Part shown: positions 60,451-64,000 of the stretch, piece by piece
How positions within the stretch are numbered: the first letter of the stretch is position 1
How the letters are laid out: every line of letters starts with the position of its first letter
NCBI GenBank assembly: GCA_033032175.1
Contig: CM065322.1
Span: 16,554,001 to 16,618,000 of the forward strand
Direction: 5' to 3'
Length of the DNA: 64,000 bases
From: Saturnia japonica
Lineage: Eukaryota; Arthropoda; Insecta; Lepidoptera; Saturniidae
Position numbers and translations under genes: made by a program
The notes under the pieces: generated by a model
Database searches by the model: none
Told to the model about the DNA's origin: nothing
What the model saw: the letters and a program-made list of their open reading frames with translations, nothing else

Positions 60451-62224
60451 CATTGTCTTATATTAATGTCGGCATTGTACCTCCATATTGTATAAAAACA
60501 TATCGATAACACTGTATATTAACGACAACCTTTTTTTTATTCAATGTACTGTAATTATTTTCATAATTGTCTGTTATTATTAATAAAAAAATAAGGAAAT
60601 TATCGATTTTAAAATCGCACTCTGTGTCTGCTTGTAGGTGTTAGAAGAGTCCTGTACTGTATAAATAATAATATTATAAATGCGAAAGTGACACTATCTC
60701 TTTGATACCTTTTCACCATTATATCTTCGATCAACGCTATGCGTTTAGAAATAAATATGGGTTTGATTTATTTGAAAAAAACTTGAGAGGTCGTCGTGTA
60801 AAGTCGAAAGTTCATTTCGCTATAATTATGGTATGACAAGATTTGTACGTGTATGTAGAGTAAGAGTGGTCGATGGTATTTTTAGTGTCGGTCGAGTTTT
60901 GCACTTTTTCAGTCTTAATTCGACGATTAGGAACATAGTTACAAAATGGTTTTTTTTATGAAATTTTTTTACATTTTTTTTTTTACTACGAGAGGTTGAA
61001 TAGGACACATTTGGGACTTCATTGTCAGCTTTAATAAACTTATGTTATACGAGCTAGTAGTACAGTGTATTACTCTTTGAAACACCCCTACTTACTATAT
61101 TAAGAATATAGCGTAATCTTTATTATAGTTTTATATTTTTAATTAATTAAATAAAATATTGAGATACTCTTTGACTATAATTATTATATTTAATTAGAAA
61201 ATGAATGCTACTTAGACTAATTCGGAAGTAAATTGATTTTATTAGTATTATAAATATATTATTTGCGAAAAGATCTACAAGCTCTGCATCTTTTGACTGT
61301 GTGATTAAACAACTATGTTGGTTTTTTTTATTCTCACAGAGCGAATTGACAATCACAAATGTCAAATTTGAAAATAATGTTGTTCCATTTATTTTTGTAG
61401 TGTTGTGCTATCGTATATTTTATGGTACAATTATTGGAATCGTAATAAATATTTTAAATAATGTATGAGGGTTTTTATTTATCTCTGATCATTTACTATT
61501 ATCATTATATAATTGAAGAAACTATAAAATTAATATAATATATTGGCAAACAACGGCATAACAAAAACTAAAAAAAGAACGCTTTTGTTGACCCACGGTG
61601 CGAATTTGTCTCCCTTCGGGCTTGACATATAAAGGGTTCGAACTTATCAATGGGTATAATATCTCATACGAGTTTATAATTGGTACCGATTCGTGACATC
61701 ATTATTTTAAAAACACAGACGTGCAACACTTGAAACGTCATTTCACTCTCGTGGGAATAAAAAAACGCGTTATAATGATCGAAATAATTTTCGTATTAAT
61801 TACAACTTAGTGCCGTCACAAAATGGGTACAACACATAAGTTTATGTATAATTTAGAATTTAAAGTATGTATTTTGTACGAGTTATTTTCACTACTTTGT
61901 TTCCTCATTTATTTGGAATGATTACATACAAGGTGAGTTTTATTCGATATAATATGTTAATTTAATAAAACTTTATGCAAGTAATATGTGAATTTATTTT
62001 CTTAATCCTGAATAGAGACAGAACTAAATAATAACTAACGTAAGTAAAAAACAACTTAAATGTTACTTAAACGCTTGCTCTTTTATTTAGTGCAAATTGC
62101 ATCAATATCAGCGTAGTAATAATCGATTTCATTAAATATTGTAGTAGGTATATACTGTTTGATTGTGCTTAGGACATGTGTCCTATATATAATTAAATAC
62201 ATATGTTTTATTAACCCCCGGCCT
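60451..62224. other. AT-rich 3' intergenic stretch
   Basis: No gene. 61500-61680 shares fragments with 46240-46440 (GAAACTATAAAAT, GGGTTC), suggesting one more weak repeat family. Confidence 0.4.
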
Positions 62225-63260
62225 AAACAGAGGGGTGTTGTTATAAGTTAAGGGCTGTCCGTGACATCGTAACTCTCAAACAGCTGAACCGCCCGCTTTA
62301 TTATGTATTTAGCAATAGCAAAGCTATAGCAGAAATCGCAAATTCGTATTACGTAACACGTATAATGTACCAAACACAATCTGATTTTGCCATTTCCGAA
62401 GCAAATATTTAGCGAATTCTGCTATCGCTTTGCTATTGCGAAATACGTAATAAGGCAGCCGATTTCGATTTATTTATTTCTTAGCTATGATTCAAGGAAA
62501 TCACTTTAACCGTTTGAAGATTATCAGATTTTTTCTAGTTGATAAATGGGTATGAGCATTGTTTGAGCCAATTATTTCAATTAGTTAATTTTCTTGATTG
62601 TATGGATCTGTATGAAATCGGACGCTCCGACATCTGATCTGTGTCCTTCCTAATGCCAATTGGCTGACGACGCTGTAGCGTCATACGACGTCACTGTTGG
62701 AGGGACACCGCCGCCACCCCTTACCAACATCATTGAGATCGAATCCTCGAGTGGGTGTGACGACACCACATTACATCAAAATACGTTGACCGATTGTCTC
62801 GCGGTTGTATGACCGCGCCGCTCCGTGTGTGAATTCTTGGTTTAAAATAATATACCATCCGTTAATGTGGTGAAGAACATTATTGAGGTTGAATACGCTT
62901 TTGTGCAACGTTGGGATTGCTGACGTATTTAAGCTCCAGGCTGGATTGAGAGAGGAAGCAGTTTCGGAGTTCAAGTTTAGTGGATGATGTTTCTTCCCAT
63001 ATATTCATTTGGATACAACAATTTCAATAGTTGTCTGTCGTCCATTTCTCACTGAGCTGTATTATCGAAGGCTACACCAGACTAGGAGGCAGGCAACAAT
63101 TTAAAACCGCCGCTCCTTGTGGAAAATTTGGTATTCTGTTTTTTTGACCTTGACCTGATGCTGCAGCACATCTGGAATCTGCAGGATAGCTAACTCCTCA
63201 CCAATTTGCAGCAGCGATATCGTGTTTGGGCTGAACGAATAGGTTATCTGGTTTTCTTTT
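62225..63260 (+). repeat. Dispersed repeat H, copy with MITE insertion
   Basis: Parts 62225-62294, 62456-62600 and 63120-63260 match 26830-27270. Between 62600 and 63120 is unique sequence for which I have no call. Confidence 0.6.
62295..62455. mobile_element. Foldback MITE, copy 2
   Basis: Inverted arms (AGCAATAGCAAAGC left, GCTTTGCTATTGCGAAATAC right). The loop is the reverse complement of the loop of copy 1, so the element is inverted. It interrupts repeat H. Confidence 0.83.
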
Positions 63261-63464
63261 TTAAATTTACCTTGTTAAGTTCAACTTCTAAACTTTTTTC
63301 TTCTTCCTAACTTGGGAACTAGTCCTCTTTATTGAATACCATTAATGTCATTATTAAGAGAATATAGCGCAAACTGTCCTATGATGATTTCAGTTTATTC
63401 ACTGTATTTAAAAAGGTTGATAATAAACTGTGACCCAATGGTGGCTTAAAATTTGAATTCAATA

Positions 63465-63605
63465 TTCCATTGGTGAGGTTTGGCGGAATCTTGAATTGTC
63501 ATGTACCTGCTGATTTACGTTTTCCGTTATTTGCCCCCATATTATGTAATATTGGTGAAATTTTGCGTGATTTAGTTCGGTAATTATGCACACAAATTAC
63601 TATTT
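63465..63605 (+). repeat. Dispersed repeat I copy, truncated
   Basis: GGCGGAATCTTGAATTGTC and ATATTATGTAATATTGGTGA match the middle of the other two copies. Confidence 0.6.
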
Positions 63606-64000
63606 AAAAAAAATTACGAGTTGCACTCCGGGAGTGCCGACAGAAGTGAAAACTTGATCCCGACGGCGAAACGTCAAACTAAACGTCTATACTCGGTATA
63701 TGTTGCTGTGATATCGTAACATTTATTTAAAAAAAATATATATTAATCGGGAGTTAACAGTTGTTGTATTATCGGTTGTTTAAACACTAGGCAAAACAGT
63801 TGTTATAAATTTTATGGCAATAAATGTGTTTTTTATCTAAACGCGTTCGCGGTCTACTATATGTACACACTATAGCTGCGTCTCGTAACGGTGTCGCGAG
63901 TCCAGAGATTTTATCTCATCTAAAAATATGCGTTAAAAGAAGTTTTCACTTCAAAAATTCCATATTTGAGTCCCTGGTGGAAACTTATTCTGTTATGTAG

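Overview
The window is a piece of an insect nuclear genome, most likely a moth or butterfly. It is AT-rich, has long introns packed with mobile elements, and carries many Helitron-like ends of the form CTAG followed by T, several tRNA-headed SINE families and LINE, Ty3/gypsy, mariner and MITE copies of the kinds common in Lepidoptera. The species cannot be told from the sequence.

One host gene is clear: a kinesin-5 (BimC/Eg5, Klp61F/KIF11) mitotic motor on the + strand, from an ATG at 29509 to a TAA at 59845. I resolve 21 coding exons joined by GT-AG introns whose phases all agree. They give a protein of about 1,116 residues: motor domain (P-loop, switch I, switch II, loop L5 tryptophan), neck linker, long stalk, and tail with a BimC box (TPLR). 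The one flaw is an extra base in exon 4 (near 35668) that shifts the motor-domain frame; the downstream phases show the base does not belong.

From 1 to 29.4 kb I see no certain host gene. This flank holds a mosaic local duplication around a decayed gypsy gag-protease element (1.8-6.6 kb), a solo LTR inserted in another repeat (8.5-9.1 kb), a foldback MITE (14.2 kb), a cluster of LINE 3' ends (17.3-19.5 kb), a jockey-like LINE (25.7-26.7 kb) and many SINE and Helitron fragments. Two CpG-rich patches (13.2-13.7 and 24.95-25.35 kb) are unexplained and could be promoter or first-exon regions.

The kinesin introns hold a PIF/Harbinger-like MITE nested in a Helitron (36.6-37.5 kb), a retroelement nuclease-like fragment (40.9 kb), an antisense gypsy pol fragment (52.1-53.9 kb), a frameshifted mariner with good terminal inverted repeats (57.5-58.8 kb) and a small inverted-repeat element carrying six 31-bp minisatellite units (59.05-59.3 kb). 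From 59.8 to 64 kb there is the kinesin 3' flank plus repeats. I found no prokaryotic-type system, CRISPR array, rRNA or confident functional tRNA.
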